Positions 1-5,744 of a stretch of 5,909 bases of DNA are shown here, one piece after another (positions within the stretch are counted from its first letter, which is position 1; each line of letters begins with the position of its first letter). Under the pieces are notes generated by a model, which had not been told where the DNA came from, ran no database searches, and saw only the letters and a list, made by a program, of their open reading frames with translations. Made by a program: the position numbers and the translations under genes. Source of the stretch: Rhizobacter sp. (GTDB lineage Bacteria > Pseudomonadota > Gammaproteobacteria > Burkholderiales > Burkholderiaceae_C); assembly GCA_025359585.1 (NCBI GenBank), contig JANYFX010000244.1:1-5909 (forward strand), given 5' to 3'.

Positions 1-10
1 GACGATCGTC
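1..10. promoter_or_regulatory. Perfect 10-bp palindrome, possible operator upstream of the SDR gene
   Basis: The first ten bases, GACGATCGTC, equal their own reverse complement. They lie 28 bases before the start codon of the SDR gene, next to an AT-rich stretch (ATTTAAA, 11-17) that stands out in this GC-rich DNA. Uninterrupted GAC/GTC-type dyads of this kind are known as operators for TetR-family repressors, which often control SDR and efflux genes. Whether the dyad continues to the left cannot be seen because the window begins here. The regulator is inferred; none is present in the window. Confidence 0.3.
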
Positions 11-38
11 ATTTAAAACTCAACCCAAGGAACTCCCC

Positions 39-746
39 ATGCAAATCAAAAACTCCGTTGTTCTGGTAACCGGCGCCAACCGTGGCCTGGGCCAAGCCTT
101 TGTCAACGCACTGCTGGCCGCCGGCGCCGCCAAGATTTATGCCGCCGCACGCGACCCCAGCAGCATCACGCTGCAAGGCGTGGTGCCCCTGAAGCTGGAC
201 GTGACCAACCCCGCCGACATTGCCGCCGCAGCCAAGGTGGCCAGCGATGTGACCCTGCTCATCAACAACGCCGGCATCGGCCGCGGCTCGTCCTTTCTGG
301 CCGCTGGCAGTGCAGACGCCGCGCGCACCGAGCTGGAGACCAACTTCTTTGGCCCGCTGCTGCTCAGCCAGGCGTTTGCGCCCATCCTCAAGGCCAATGG
401 CGGTGGCGCCATCGTGAACGTGCTGTCGGTGCTGAGCTGGCTCAACATTGCCAGCGCGGCGACCTACAGCGCGTCGAAGTCGGCCGCCTGGTCGCTGACC
501 AATGGCTTGCGCGGTGAGTTGCGTGCGCAGGGCACGCAGGTGGTCGGCGTGCACGTGGGCTTCATGGACACCGACATGACCAAGGGCCTGGACACGCCCA
601 AGGCCGACCCGAAAGACGTGGTTCGCCAGACGCTCGCCGCCATCGAGGCCGGCCAAGAAGAAGTGCTGGCCGACGCCTTGAGTCGCCAGGTGCGTCAGGG
701 CCTCGCAGCCGAACGCGGTGTGTACCTCGGCGAAGCCGTGCACTGA
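39..746 (+). CDS. Classical short-chain dehydrogenase/reductase (SDR), 235 aa
   Basis: This is a cytoplasmic NAD(P)(H)-dependent oxidoreductase of the classical SDR family, acting on an unknown carbonyl or alcohol substrate. The Rossmann-fold glycine motif TGANRGLG is at residues 11-18, the adenine-pocket Asp at D54 (LKLDV), NNAG at 76-79, the structural Asn at N102, and the catalytic Ser-Tyr-Lys at S130, Y143 and K147 (YSASK) with normal spacing. An Arg after the second strand (AARDP, R38) suggests NADP(H) preference, by family rule. At 235 residues it is complete but at the short end for classical SDRs, with a small C-terminal substrate region. The start is supported by AAGGAA at 27-32, six bases before the ATG. 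It heads a tight plus-strand group with a MATE exporter 9 bases downstream. The stop TGA is in the same frame as that exporter, separated by only three codons. Family is near certain; substrate is unknown. Confidence 0.95.
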   Translation: MQIKNSVVLVTGANRGLGQAFVNALLAAGAAKIYAAARDPSSITLQGVVPLKLDVTNPADIAAAAKVASDVTLLINNAGIGRGSSFLAAGSADAARTELETNFFGPLLLSQAFAPILKANGGGAIVNVLSVLSWLNIASAATYSASKSAAWSLTNGLRGELRAQGTQVVGVHVGFMDTDMTKGLDTPKADPKDVVRQTLAAIEAGQEEVLADALSRQVRQGLAAERGVYLGEAVH

Positions 747-755
747 TCGCAAGGC

Positions 756-2201
756 ATGACCGCCACCCTGACCAAACCCACTGCCGCGGCATCCCCCGCG
801 ATGGACCCGCGCACCCGGCTGCTGCTCGAAGGCCCGATCATCGGCACGCTGCTGCGGCTGGGCGCGCCGAACATGCTGGTGATGCTGGCACAGGCGTCGG
901 CCGGCCTGATCGAAACCTACTTCGTCGGCCAGCTCGGCACCGACGCCCTCACCGGCATGGCGCTCGTGTTCCCGCTCGTGATGCTGATGCAGATGACCTC
1001 GGCCGGCGCGATGGGAGGCGGCGTCGCCTCGGCCGTCGCACGTGCGCTCGGTGCGCGGCGGCGCGACGACGCCAATGCGCTGGTGATGCACGCGATGCTG
1101 ATCGCGCTGGTGTTCGGGCTGTTCTTCACCGCCTCGGCCTTCCTCGGCGGGCGCGCGCTCTACACGCAGATGGGCGGCAGCGGCGCGTCGCTGGCCGCGG
1201 CGATGACGTATTCGAACTGGGTCTTCGCCGGCGCGATCCTGGTCTGGGTCTTCAACTCGATGGCTTCGCTGATCCGCGGCACCGGCAACATGCGGGTGCC
1301 GGCTATCGTGACGGTCGCGGGCACGGTGCTGCTGGTGCCGATGTCGCAGGTTTTCATCTTCGGCTGGGGCTCGATGCCGGGGCTGGGCATCGCCGGCGGC
1401 GCGCTCGCGCTGCTGGCCTACTACGCGCTCGGTTGTGTGGCGCTCGGCCTCTACCTCGTGTCGCGCCACAGCCTGCTCAAGCCCACGCTCGCCCACCTGC
1501 GCATCCGCTGGGTTCTGCTCGCCGACATCCTGAAGATCGGTCTCGTCGGCACGATCTCGACGCTGGCCACCAACCTGTCGATCGGCATCGCGACCGGCCT
1601 GGTCGGCAGCTTCGGCACGGCGGCGATCGCCGGCTACGGCACCGCCTCAAGGCTCGAGTACCTGCTGGTGCCGCTGGTCTTCGGCATGGGCGGGCCGCTG
1701 GTCGCGATGGTCGGTACCTGCATCGGCGCGGGTCAACGCGACCGGGCCTTGCGCGCCGCGTGGATCGGCTCGGGCATGGCGGCGGCGGTGGCCGAGGTGG
1801 TCGGCCTGGTGGCCTTCCTGTGGCCGCACGCGTGGCTGACGCTGTTCGGCCACGAGCCCGAGATGCTGGCGGCCGGCACGCTCTACCTGCACACCGTGGC
1901 ACCGTTTTATGGTTTCTTCGGTCTGGCGCTGGCGCTCTACTTCGCGTCGCAAGGCGCGGGCAAGCTGATGTGGCCGGTGTGGGGCAACGTCGGGCGGCTG
2001 CTGGTGGCTGGCCTCGGCGGCTGGCTCGCACTCAAGGCGGGTTGGGGGCTGACCGGTGTATTCGTCGCCCAGGCGGCCGGGCTGGTGGTGTACTGCGTGG
2101 TCAACGCCTCGGCCATCATGGCCGGCGCGTGGTTCGGCCCGGTGCGCTGGCGCCGCGCAAGTGCACACCAGAGCAAGGAAGGGGCGATGCTGGCACCATA
2201 G
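756..2201 (+). CDS. MATE-family multidrug efflux transporter, 481 aa
   Basis: This is an inner-membrane antiporter of the MATE (multidrug and toxic compound extrusion) family, expected to export organic, often cationic, compounds using a Na+ or H+ gradient. The chain is hydrophobic through most of its length and fits the 12-helix, two-lobe fold. The N-lobe carries the conserved stretch around residues 63-100 (DALTGMALVFPL followed by GGGVASAVARALGA), and a typical loop motif RGTGNMRVP lies at 174-182. The C-lobe repeats the pattern (GYGTASRLEYLLVPLVFG at 293-310, then GTCIGAGQ at 320-327; SQGAGK at 398-403). At 481 residues it is full length, ending in a basic hydrophilic tail. The start is uncertain: AAGG at 751-754 is only one base from the ATG at 756, so initiation may depend on coupling to the SDR stop. 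An alternative ATG at 801 would remove a 15-residue Ala/Thr-rich tail. Substrate and coupling ion cannot be told from sequence. Confidence 0.95.
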   Translation: MTATLTKPTAAASPAMDPRTRLLLEGPIIGTLLRLGAPNMLVMLAQASAGLIETYFVGQLGTDALTGMALVFPLVMLMQMTSAGAMGGGVASAVARALGARRRDDANALVMHAMLIALVFGLFFTASAFLGGRALYTQMGGSGASLAAAMTYSNWVFAGAILVWVFNSMASLIRGTGNMRVPAIVTVAGTVLLVPMSQVFIFGWGSMPGLGIAGGALALLAYYALGCVALGLYLVSRHSLLKPTLAHLRIRWVLLADILKIGLVGTISTLATNLSIGIATGLVGSFGTAAIAGYGTASRLEYLLVPLVFGMGGPLVAMVGTCIGAGQRDRALRAAWIGSGMAAAVAEVVGLVAFLWPHAWLTLFGHEPEMLAAGTLYLHTVAPFYGFFGLALALYFASQGAGKLMWPVWGNVGRLLVAGLGGWLALKAGWGLTGVFVAQAAGLVVYCVVNASAIMAGAWFGPVRWRRASAHQSKEGAMLAP

Positions 2202-2219
2202 CGCTCTTCGCAAGAGCGC
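2201..2219 (+). other. Intercistronic hairpin between the MATE and quinone reductase genes
   Basis: GCGCTCTT (2201-2208) pairs perfectly with AAGAGCGC (2212-2219) around a three-base loop, or seven pairs with a five-base loop. It begins on the last base of the MATE stop codon and ends three bases before the GGAG ribosome-binding site of the next gene. No T-run follows, so it is a poor intrinsic terminator. An mRNA-stability or attenuating element, or partial shielding of the ribosome-binding site, is more likely. The structure is seen directly; the role is inference. Confidence 0.5.
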
Positions 2220-2222
2220 CAC

Positions 2223-2226
2223 GGAG
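2223..2226 (+). promoter_or_regulatory. Ribosome-binding site that fixes the quinone reductase start
   Basis: GGAG lies six bases before the ATG at 2233. The reading frame is open further upstream (another ATG at 2056), but that would overlap the MATE gene by about 145 bases, and the extra residues resemble out-of-frame MATE translation. The protein also aligns with the family's normal N-terminus from 2233. Confidence 0.7.
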
Positions 2227-2232
2227 ACCGGC

Positions 2233-3231
2233 ATGCCCAACACACAAACCAGCCCCACCATTCGCGTCGACCAGCATGGTGGCGCAGACGCCATGCGCCT
2301 CGTCGACCTGCAAATCGGCGATCCCGGCCCGGGCGAGATTCGCATTCGCCACCACGCCTGCGGGCTGAACTTCATCGACGTGTACCAGCGCTCCGGTGTG
2401 TACACGCTTCCGATGCCGCTTTCGCTCGGCATGGAAGCCGCAGGCGTCGTCGAAGCCGTGGGCGAGGGCGTGACACACCTGAAGGCCGGCGACCGCGCCG
2501 CCTATGCCAGCAACCCGCCGGGCAGCTACAGCACGCTGCGCGTGATGCCGGCGAAGTGTGTGGTGAAGCTGCCCGACGGCATCTCGTTCGAGACCGGCGC
2601 CGCGATGATGTTGAAGGGCCTGACCGCGCAATACCTGCTGAAGAAAACGCTGCCGCAGGAAGGCCTGCAGGCCGGTGACTTCGTGCTCTTCCACGCCGCC
2701 GCCGGTGGTGTCGGCCTGATCGCCTGCCAGTGGGCCAAGGCGCTCGGCCTGCAACTGATCGGCACCGCGGGGTCGGATGAAAAGTGCGCACTGGCGCGTG
2801 AACACGGCGCCGCATTCACGATCAACTACCGCAGCGAAGACTTCACCGCGCGGGTGAAGGAGATCACCGGCGGCAAGGGCGTGAAGGTGGTCTACGACTC
2901 GGTCGGCAAAGACACCTTCGAGAAGTCGCTCGACTGCCTGCGTCCCTTCGGCCTGATGGCCAGCTTCGGCAACGCCTCGGGCGTGGTGCCGCCGTTTGCA
3001 CCCGGCATTCTCGGCGCCAAAGGCTCGCTCTACATGACCCGCGCCACGCTGTTCACGCACATCGCCACGCGCGAGTCGACGCAGGCGATGGCCGACGACC
3101 TGTTCGCGGTGGTGGGCAGCGGCCAGGTGAAGATTCGCATCGACCAGCGATACGCGCTGGCTGATGTGGCGCAGGCGCACCGTGATCTGGAAGCGCGCAA
3201 GACGACTGGGTGCAGTGTGTTGATTCCCTGA
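2233..3231 (+). CDS. Zinc-independent NADPH:quinone oxidoreductase (QOR, MDR superfamily), 332 aa
   Basis: This is a soluble medium-chain reductase of the quinone oxidoreductase branch, expected to reduce quinones or related electrophiles with NADPH. The N-terminal GroES-like domain covers about residues 1-125 and includes the family signature around LNFIDVYQRSGVY (45-57) and GMEAAGVVEAVGEG (66-79). In that signature Met replaces the zinc-ligand His of alcohol dehydrogenases, and the structural-zinc cysteine cluster is missing, so no zinc is expected. The Rossmann domain follows, with AAGGVG at 156-161 as the nucleotide-binding loop, and the C-terminal catalytic-domain return (DVAQAHRDLEARKTTG, 311-326) is typical. 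The length of 332 residues is close to E. coli Qor (327). It is the last gene of the plus-strand group, 31 bases after the MATE stop and followed by a hairpin terminator. A general enone or quinone reductase is the safe description; the physiological substrate is not visible. Confidence 0.95.
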   Translation: MPNTQTSPTIRVDQHGGADAMRLVDLQIGDPGPGEIRIRHHACGLNFIDVYQRSGVYTLPMPLSLGMEAAGVVEAVGEGVTHLKAGDRAAYASNPPGSYSTLRVMPAKCVVKLPDGISFETGAAMMLKGLTAQYLLKKTLPQEGLQAGDFVLFHAAAGGVGLIACQWAKALGLQLIGTAGSDEKCALAREHGAAFTINYRSEDFTARVKEITGGKGVKVVYDSVGKDTFEKSLDCLRPFGLMASFGNASGVVPPFAPGILGAKGSLYMTRATLFTHIATRESTQAMADDLFAVVGSGQVKIRIDQRYALADVAQAHRDLEARKTTGCSVLIP

Positions 3232-3391
3232 GGTTGATGGGCAACGTTTGGCGCGTGCGCCGCGCCGGGCCGCTGTGTTCCGCTCATGTCCTCCGGGTTG
3301 GGCTCTCGCCCAACCCTCCCCCTTGACTTCGCTGCGCCAGTCACCCGATGGCCTCGCCAGCCAGTTCGGTATCCGCGGGTGAGTTGCGGTC
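3232..3391. other. 160-base gap between convergent genes, with two hairpins
   Basis: This stretch lies between the quinone reductase stop and the histidine kinase stop. It holds a 6-bp hairpin (GGCGCG at 3250-3255 with CGCGCC at 3261-3266) and a stronger 9-bp hairpin at 3295-3316. No open frame with family resemblance is seen. The remainder, about 3322-3391, is GC-rich with only short 4-5 bp inverted repeats, one of which (3386-3390 with 3395-3399) spans the kinase stop codon. Confidence 0.6.
3295..3321 (+). terminator. Likely intrinsic terminator after the quinone reductase gene
   Basis: GGGTTGGGC (3295-3303) pairs perfectly with GCCCAACCC (3308-3316) around the four-base loop TCTC. On the plus strand a pyrimidine run follows (TCCCCCTT, 3317-3324), which is weak as a T-tract but typical for high-GC bacteria. 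On the minus strand the bases after the stem are not T-rich, so termination of the kinase transcript here is less well supported. The stem is seen directly; function is inferred from its place 63 bases after the stop codon between convergent genes. Confidence 0.55.
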
Positions 3392-4873
3392 TCAACCGCG
3401 TGTCAGACGCAGCGTGAACGAAAAAACGCTGCCCACTTCAGGCGTGCTGGTCACCTGCACTTCACCACCCATCAGCTTGACGAGCCGCGCCACGATCGTC
3501 AGGCCCAGGCCGGTGCCGCCGTAGCGGCGCGTGATGCTGCTGTCGGCCTGCGTGAACGGCTCGAACACACGCGCCAGTTGATCGGGGGTCATGCCAATGC
3601 CGGTGTCGTGCACGGCGAAGTTCACCTCGATCGTGTCGGCTTCGGCCGACGCATCGCTGCCTGAAGCCTGCGTGACCTCGACCCGAACTTCACCCGCCTC
3701 GGTGAACTTCAACGCGTTGCCCACCAGGTTGATCAGCGCCTGGCGCAGCCGCGCGGCGTCGCCGATCAGTGCGTCGGGCACACTGCTGGCCACGCGCCAG
3801 TCGAGCCGCAGCGATTTGTCGCTCGCCGTCAAGGCCAGCGGCGACAGCACCTCTGAAATGCACTGTTTCAACGAGAACGGCTGCTGCTCCAGCAGCATCT
3901 GCCCGGCTTCGATCTTGGCCACGTCGAGCAGGTCGTTGATGATGACCATCAGACCCTGCGCTGACTGGTGTGCCAGCGTGATGAACTGGCGCTGCTTCTC
4001 GTTCAGCTCGGTCTGCAACACCAGCTCGGTCAGGCCCAGCACACCGTTCATCGGCGTGCGGATCTCGTGACTCATGTTGGCCAGGAAAGCGCTCTTGGCC
4101 ATGTTGGCGTTGTCGGCCACCACGCGTGCGATTTCAAGCGCCTTCTGCACCGCTTTCAGGTCGCCGATGTCGCGCGCGTTGAACTGCATCGCCTTCTGGC
4201 CCGAGACCGGGTCGAGCACCGGGCGCACATCGACCGCGTGCCAGCGCTGGCCCTGCAGCGTCTGCAGTTCGAGCTCGGCGCTGAAGGTCTGGCCGTTGCG
4301 GGCCTGGGCCGTGATGCGCGCGGCGATCGCGGGCTCGCCGAACATGGCTTCGAAGTCACGCGGGCTCTTGACGATGGCTGCCGGCACCGCGCCGAAGGCC
4401 TGCGCCGCCGCCGGGTTGCGCATCAGCACCGCGCCACCGGGCAGGCTGTGCAATGCGATGCGCACGGTGGTGTGCTGAACCGCGTCGACACCGCGCAGCG
4501 TGTTGGGGTCGGTGTTCGCCGGCAGGCGTTCCGAGACGAACAGCAGTGCCTGCGTGCCGTCGTCCAGCACGATGCCGCGCGAGACGAGGATCGACGTGAC
4601 CGGCTTGCCCTTGGGGTAGAGCGTCCAAGACTCGCGCAGCACTTCGCCGCGCGCGTGCGCCTGCATCGTCAACGCCAGGCGGGCGCGTGCGCTTTCGCTG
4701 GCGTCGGACATGTCGCGTGCGAGCAGTTCTTCCGGGCCGCTCGCGAGCCAGAAAACGCAGCCCGCCGCGTTGGCCCACGCGTTGCGCATGCGCTTGGCAT
4801 CGAACACCCAGGCGGGCACGTCGAGCCATTCGTAAAACGGGAGGCAGCGGGCGTCGAGCAGGGGGTTGTTCAT
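3392..4873 (-). CDS. Soluble PAS-PAS sensor histidine kinase without receiver domain, 493 aa
   Basis: This is a two-component sensor kinase that should autophosphorylate on His and pass phosphate to an unseen response regulator. Two PAS-like sensory regions lie at about residues 17-118 (opening AWVFDAKRMRNAWANAAG) and 135-243. A short helical linker (about 238-258) leads into the dimerisation/phosphoacceptor domain, with H269 inside FLANMSHEIRTPMNG. The ATPase domain has the N box (N382, N386), the G1 box DTGIGM (423-428), the F box (FEPF, 437-440) and the G2 box GGTGLGL (452-458), so all catalytic parts are intact. This core resembles that of hybrid kinases, yet the protein ends just past the ATPase domain with no receiver. 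No signal peptide or membrane helix is visible, so a cytoplasmic signal is expected. It starts 19 bases after the lspA stop without a clear ribosome-binding site, suggesting cotranscription and perhaps translational coupling. No partner regulator is in the window, and the signal is unknown. Confidence 0.95.
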   Translation of the reverse strand: MNNPLLDARCLPFYEWLDVPAWVFDAKRMRNAWANAAGCVFWLASGPEELLARDMSDASESARARLALTMQAHARGEVLRESWTLYPKGKPVTSILVSRGIVLDDGTQALLFVSERLPANTDPNTLRGVDAVQHTTVRIALHSLPGGAVLMRNPAAAQAFGAVPAAIVKSPRDFEAMFGEPAIAARITAQARNGQTFSAELELQTLQGQRWHAVDVRPVLDPVSGQKAMQFNARDIGDLKAVQKALEIARVVADNANMAKSAFLANMSHEIRTPMNGVLGLTELVLQTELNEKQRQFITLAHQSAQGLMVIINDLLDVAKIEAGQMLLEQQPFSLKQCISEVLSPLALTASDKSLRLDWRVASSVPDALIGDAARLRQALINLVGNALKFTEAGEVRVEVTQASGSDASAEADTIEVNFAVHDTGIGMTPDQLARVFEPFTQADSSITRRYGGTGLGLTIVARLVKLMGGEVQVTSTPEVGSVFSFTLRLTRG

Positions 4874-4892
4874 GGTGCCCGGCGCCGGTGCT

Positions 4893-5384
4893 TCAGCGCG
4901 AGCGCCGGACCCTCAGCAGTTCATCGAGGATCAGGCAGGCCGCGCCGATCGAGATGGCGCTGTCGGCCACGTTGAAGGCCGGGAACGCGCGGCCGGCGTA
5001 GTGCACCTGGATGAAGTCGACCACGTAGCCGTGGATCAGCCGGTCGATCACGTTGCCGAGCGCGCCGCCGAGGATCAGCGCCAGCGCCCAGCTGAACAGG
5101 CGCTGGCCGCCGTGGCTGCGCAGCATCCACACGATGAAGACGGCGGCCGCCACACCGAGGCCGACGAAAAACCAGCGCTGCCAGCCGCTCGCTCCTGCGA
5201 GGAACGAGAACGCCGCACCGGTGTTGTGGGCCCGCACGATGTTGAAGAAGGACGTGACGGTGTGGCTGTCGCCGAGCTGAAAGGCGCCGAGGATCAGCGT
5301 CTTGGTGAACTGGTCGATCAGGATGATGACGACCGCGATGCCGAGCCACGGGAGCACGGAGCCGCCGGATTTCTTGAATGCCAT
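4893..5384 (-). CDS. lspA: Lipoprotein signal peptidase (signal peptidase II), 163 aa
   Basis: LspA is the inner-membrane aspartyl protease that removes the signal peptide from diacylglyceryl-modified prolipoproteins, cutting before the lipidated Cys. All family motifs are present: DQFTK with D24, NTGAAFSF at 54-61, GGALGNVIDR at 106-115 with N111, D114 and R115, VVDFIQVH at 121-128 and FNVADSAIS at 137-145. D123 and D141 are the expected catalytic pair. Hydrophobic segments at about 12-30, 70-88, 97-115 and 139-157 fit the four-helix topology, and 163 residues is normal length. The start lies 3 bases after the ileS stop, with its ribosome-binding site inside the end of ileS. This ileS-lspA pairing is widespread in proteobacteria and strongly supports the name. 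The gene is essential in many Gram-negative bacteria. Confidence 0.98.
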   Translation of the reverse strand: MAFKKSGGSVLPWLGIAVVIILIDQFTKTLILGAFQLGDSHTVTSFFNIVRAHNTGAAFSFLAGASGWQRWFFVGLGVAAAVFIVWMLRSHGGQRLFSWALALILGGALGNVIDRLIHGYVVDFIQVHYAGRAFPAFNVADSAISIGAACLILDELLRVRRSR

Positions 5385-5387
5385 GGC

Positions 5388-5744
5388 TCAGGCCACCTTG
5401 CGCGTTTCACCCGCACCGAACAGGTTGCTCGTGCAGCGGCCGCAGATCGTGCGGTGCGCCGGATCGGCGCCCACGTCGTCTCGGTAGTGCCAGCAGCGCT
5501 CGCACTTGGTGGCCGTCGAAGGCGTGACCGTCACCGCGAGTTCGGCCGCGCTGGCAAGCTGTGCCTGCGACGTGATGGTGACGAACTTCAGGTCGTCGCC
5601 GAGCGAAGCCAGCAGCGCGCGGTCGGCATCGGCACAGGCGATCACGAGGTTCGCCTGCAACGACGAACCGACTTGCCCGGCCGCGCGCACCGCCTCGATC
5701 TGCTTGTTCGTGTCAATCTTATCAGATTTCGTAAGTTTTGACAT
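5388..5744 (-). CDS. ileS: Isoleucyl-tRNA synthetase, C-terminal fragment only (5' end replaced)
   Basis: IleS attaches isoleucine to tRNA-Ile. Only the last ~107 residues are genuine here. They begin near NKQIEAVRAAGQVGSSLQ (from about 5708), the conserved end of the anticodon-binding region, and finish in the C-terminal zinc ribbon. Its four cysteines are C81, C84, C101 and C104 counted from the ATG at 5744 (KCERCWHYRDDVG and CGRCTSNLFGAGE). A full bacterial enzyme is about 940 residues, so nearly 90% is missing. The first ~12 codons from the ATG at 5744 (MSKLTKSDKIDT) lie in AT-rich DNA and do not resemble IleS. The frame stays open only to 5765, where a TAA (5768-5766) closes it, so the gene cannot continue to the right. 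The ATG at 5744 is therefore probably not a real start. The most likely cause is an artificial junction near 5706-5712. A genuine truncation would need another ileS elsewhere in the genome. Confidence 0.85.
   Translation of the reverse strand: MSKLTKSDKIDTNKQIEAVRAAGQVGSSLQANLVIACADADRALLASLGDDLKFVTITSQAQLASAAELAVTVTPSTATKCERCWHYRDDVGADPAHRTICGRCTSNLFGAGETRKVA
5393..5399 (-). promoter_or_regulatory. lspA ribosome-binding site embedded in the last ileS codons
   Basis: On the minus strand AAGGTGG (5399 down to 5393) lies eight bases before the lspA ATG. It is made from the last sense codons of ileS (Lys-Val and the first base of Ala). This means lspA translation depends on ribosomes finishing ileS, a normal coupling for this pair. 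Confidence 0.6.

Noticed and set aside
9..1496. A 495-codon open frame on the minus strand opposite the SDR and MATE genes
   Set aside because: It is extremely rich in Arg, His, Gly and Ala, as expected for antisense of high-GC genes, and has no domain pattern. The plus-strand genes here carry complete family motifs.
2056..2232. Upstream start at 2056 for the quinone reductase
   Set aside because: It would overlap the MATE gene by about 145 bases and add 59 residues without family resemblance. ATG 2233 has a well-placed GGAG.
1433..2368. A 311-codon plus-strand open frame overlapping the MATE and quinone reductase genes
   Set aside because: Its Arg/Gly/Pro-rich composition is that of an out-of-frame translation, and it overlaps two clearly real genes.
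2116..3180. A 354-codon minus-strand open frame opposite the quinone reductase gene
   Set aside because: It is an antisense shadow with no recognisable motifs, and the opposite strand encodes a full QOR protein.
2233..3231. Zinc-dependent alcohol dehydrogenase as the identity of the MDR protein
   Set aside because: The catalytic-zinc His of the GHE motif is Met (GME) and the structural-zinc cysteines are absent, which places it in the quinone oxidoreductase branch.
4879..4888. 10-bp palindrome CCGGCGCCGG in the lspA-kinase gap as an operator
   Set aside because: Such GC-only palindromes are frequent by chance in this composition. It has no loop for an RNA hairpin and sits inside an apparent operon.
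3968..5741. Long plus-strand open frames opposite the kinase, lspA and ileS (3968-4975 and 4866-5741)
   Set aside because: Their composition is typical of antisense frames. The minus-strand products have every catalytic motif and match known gene order.
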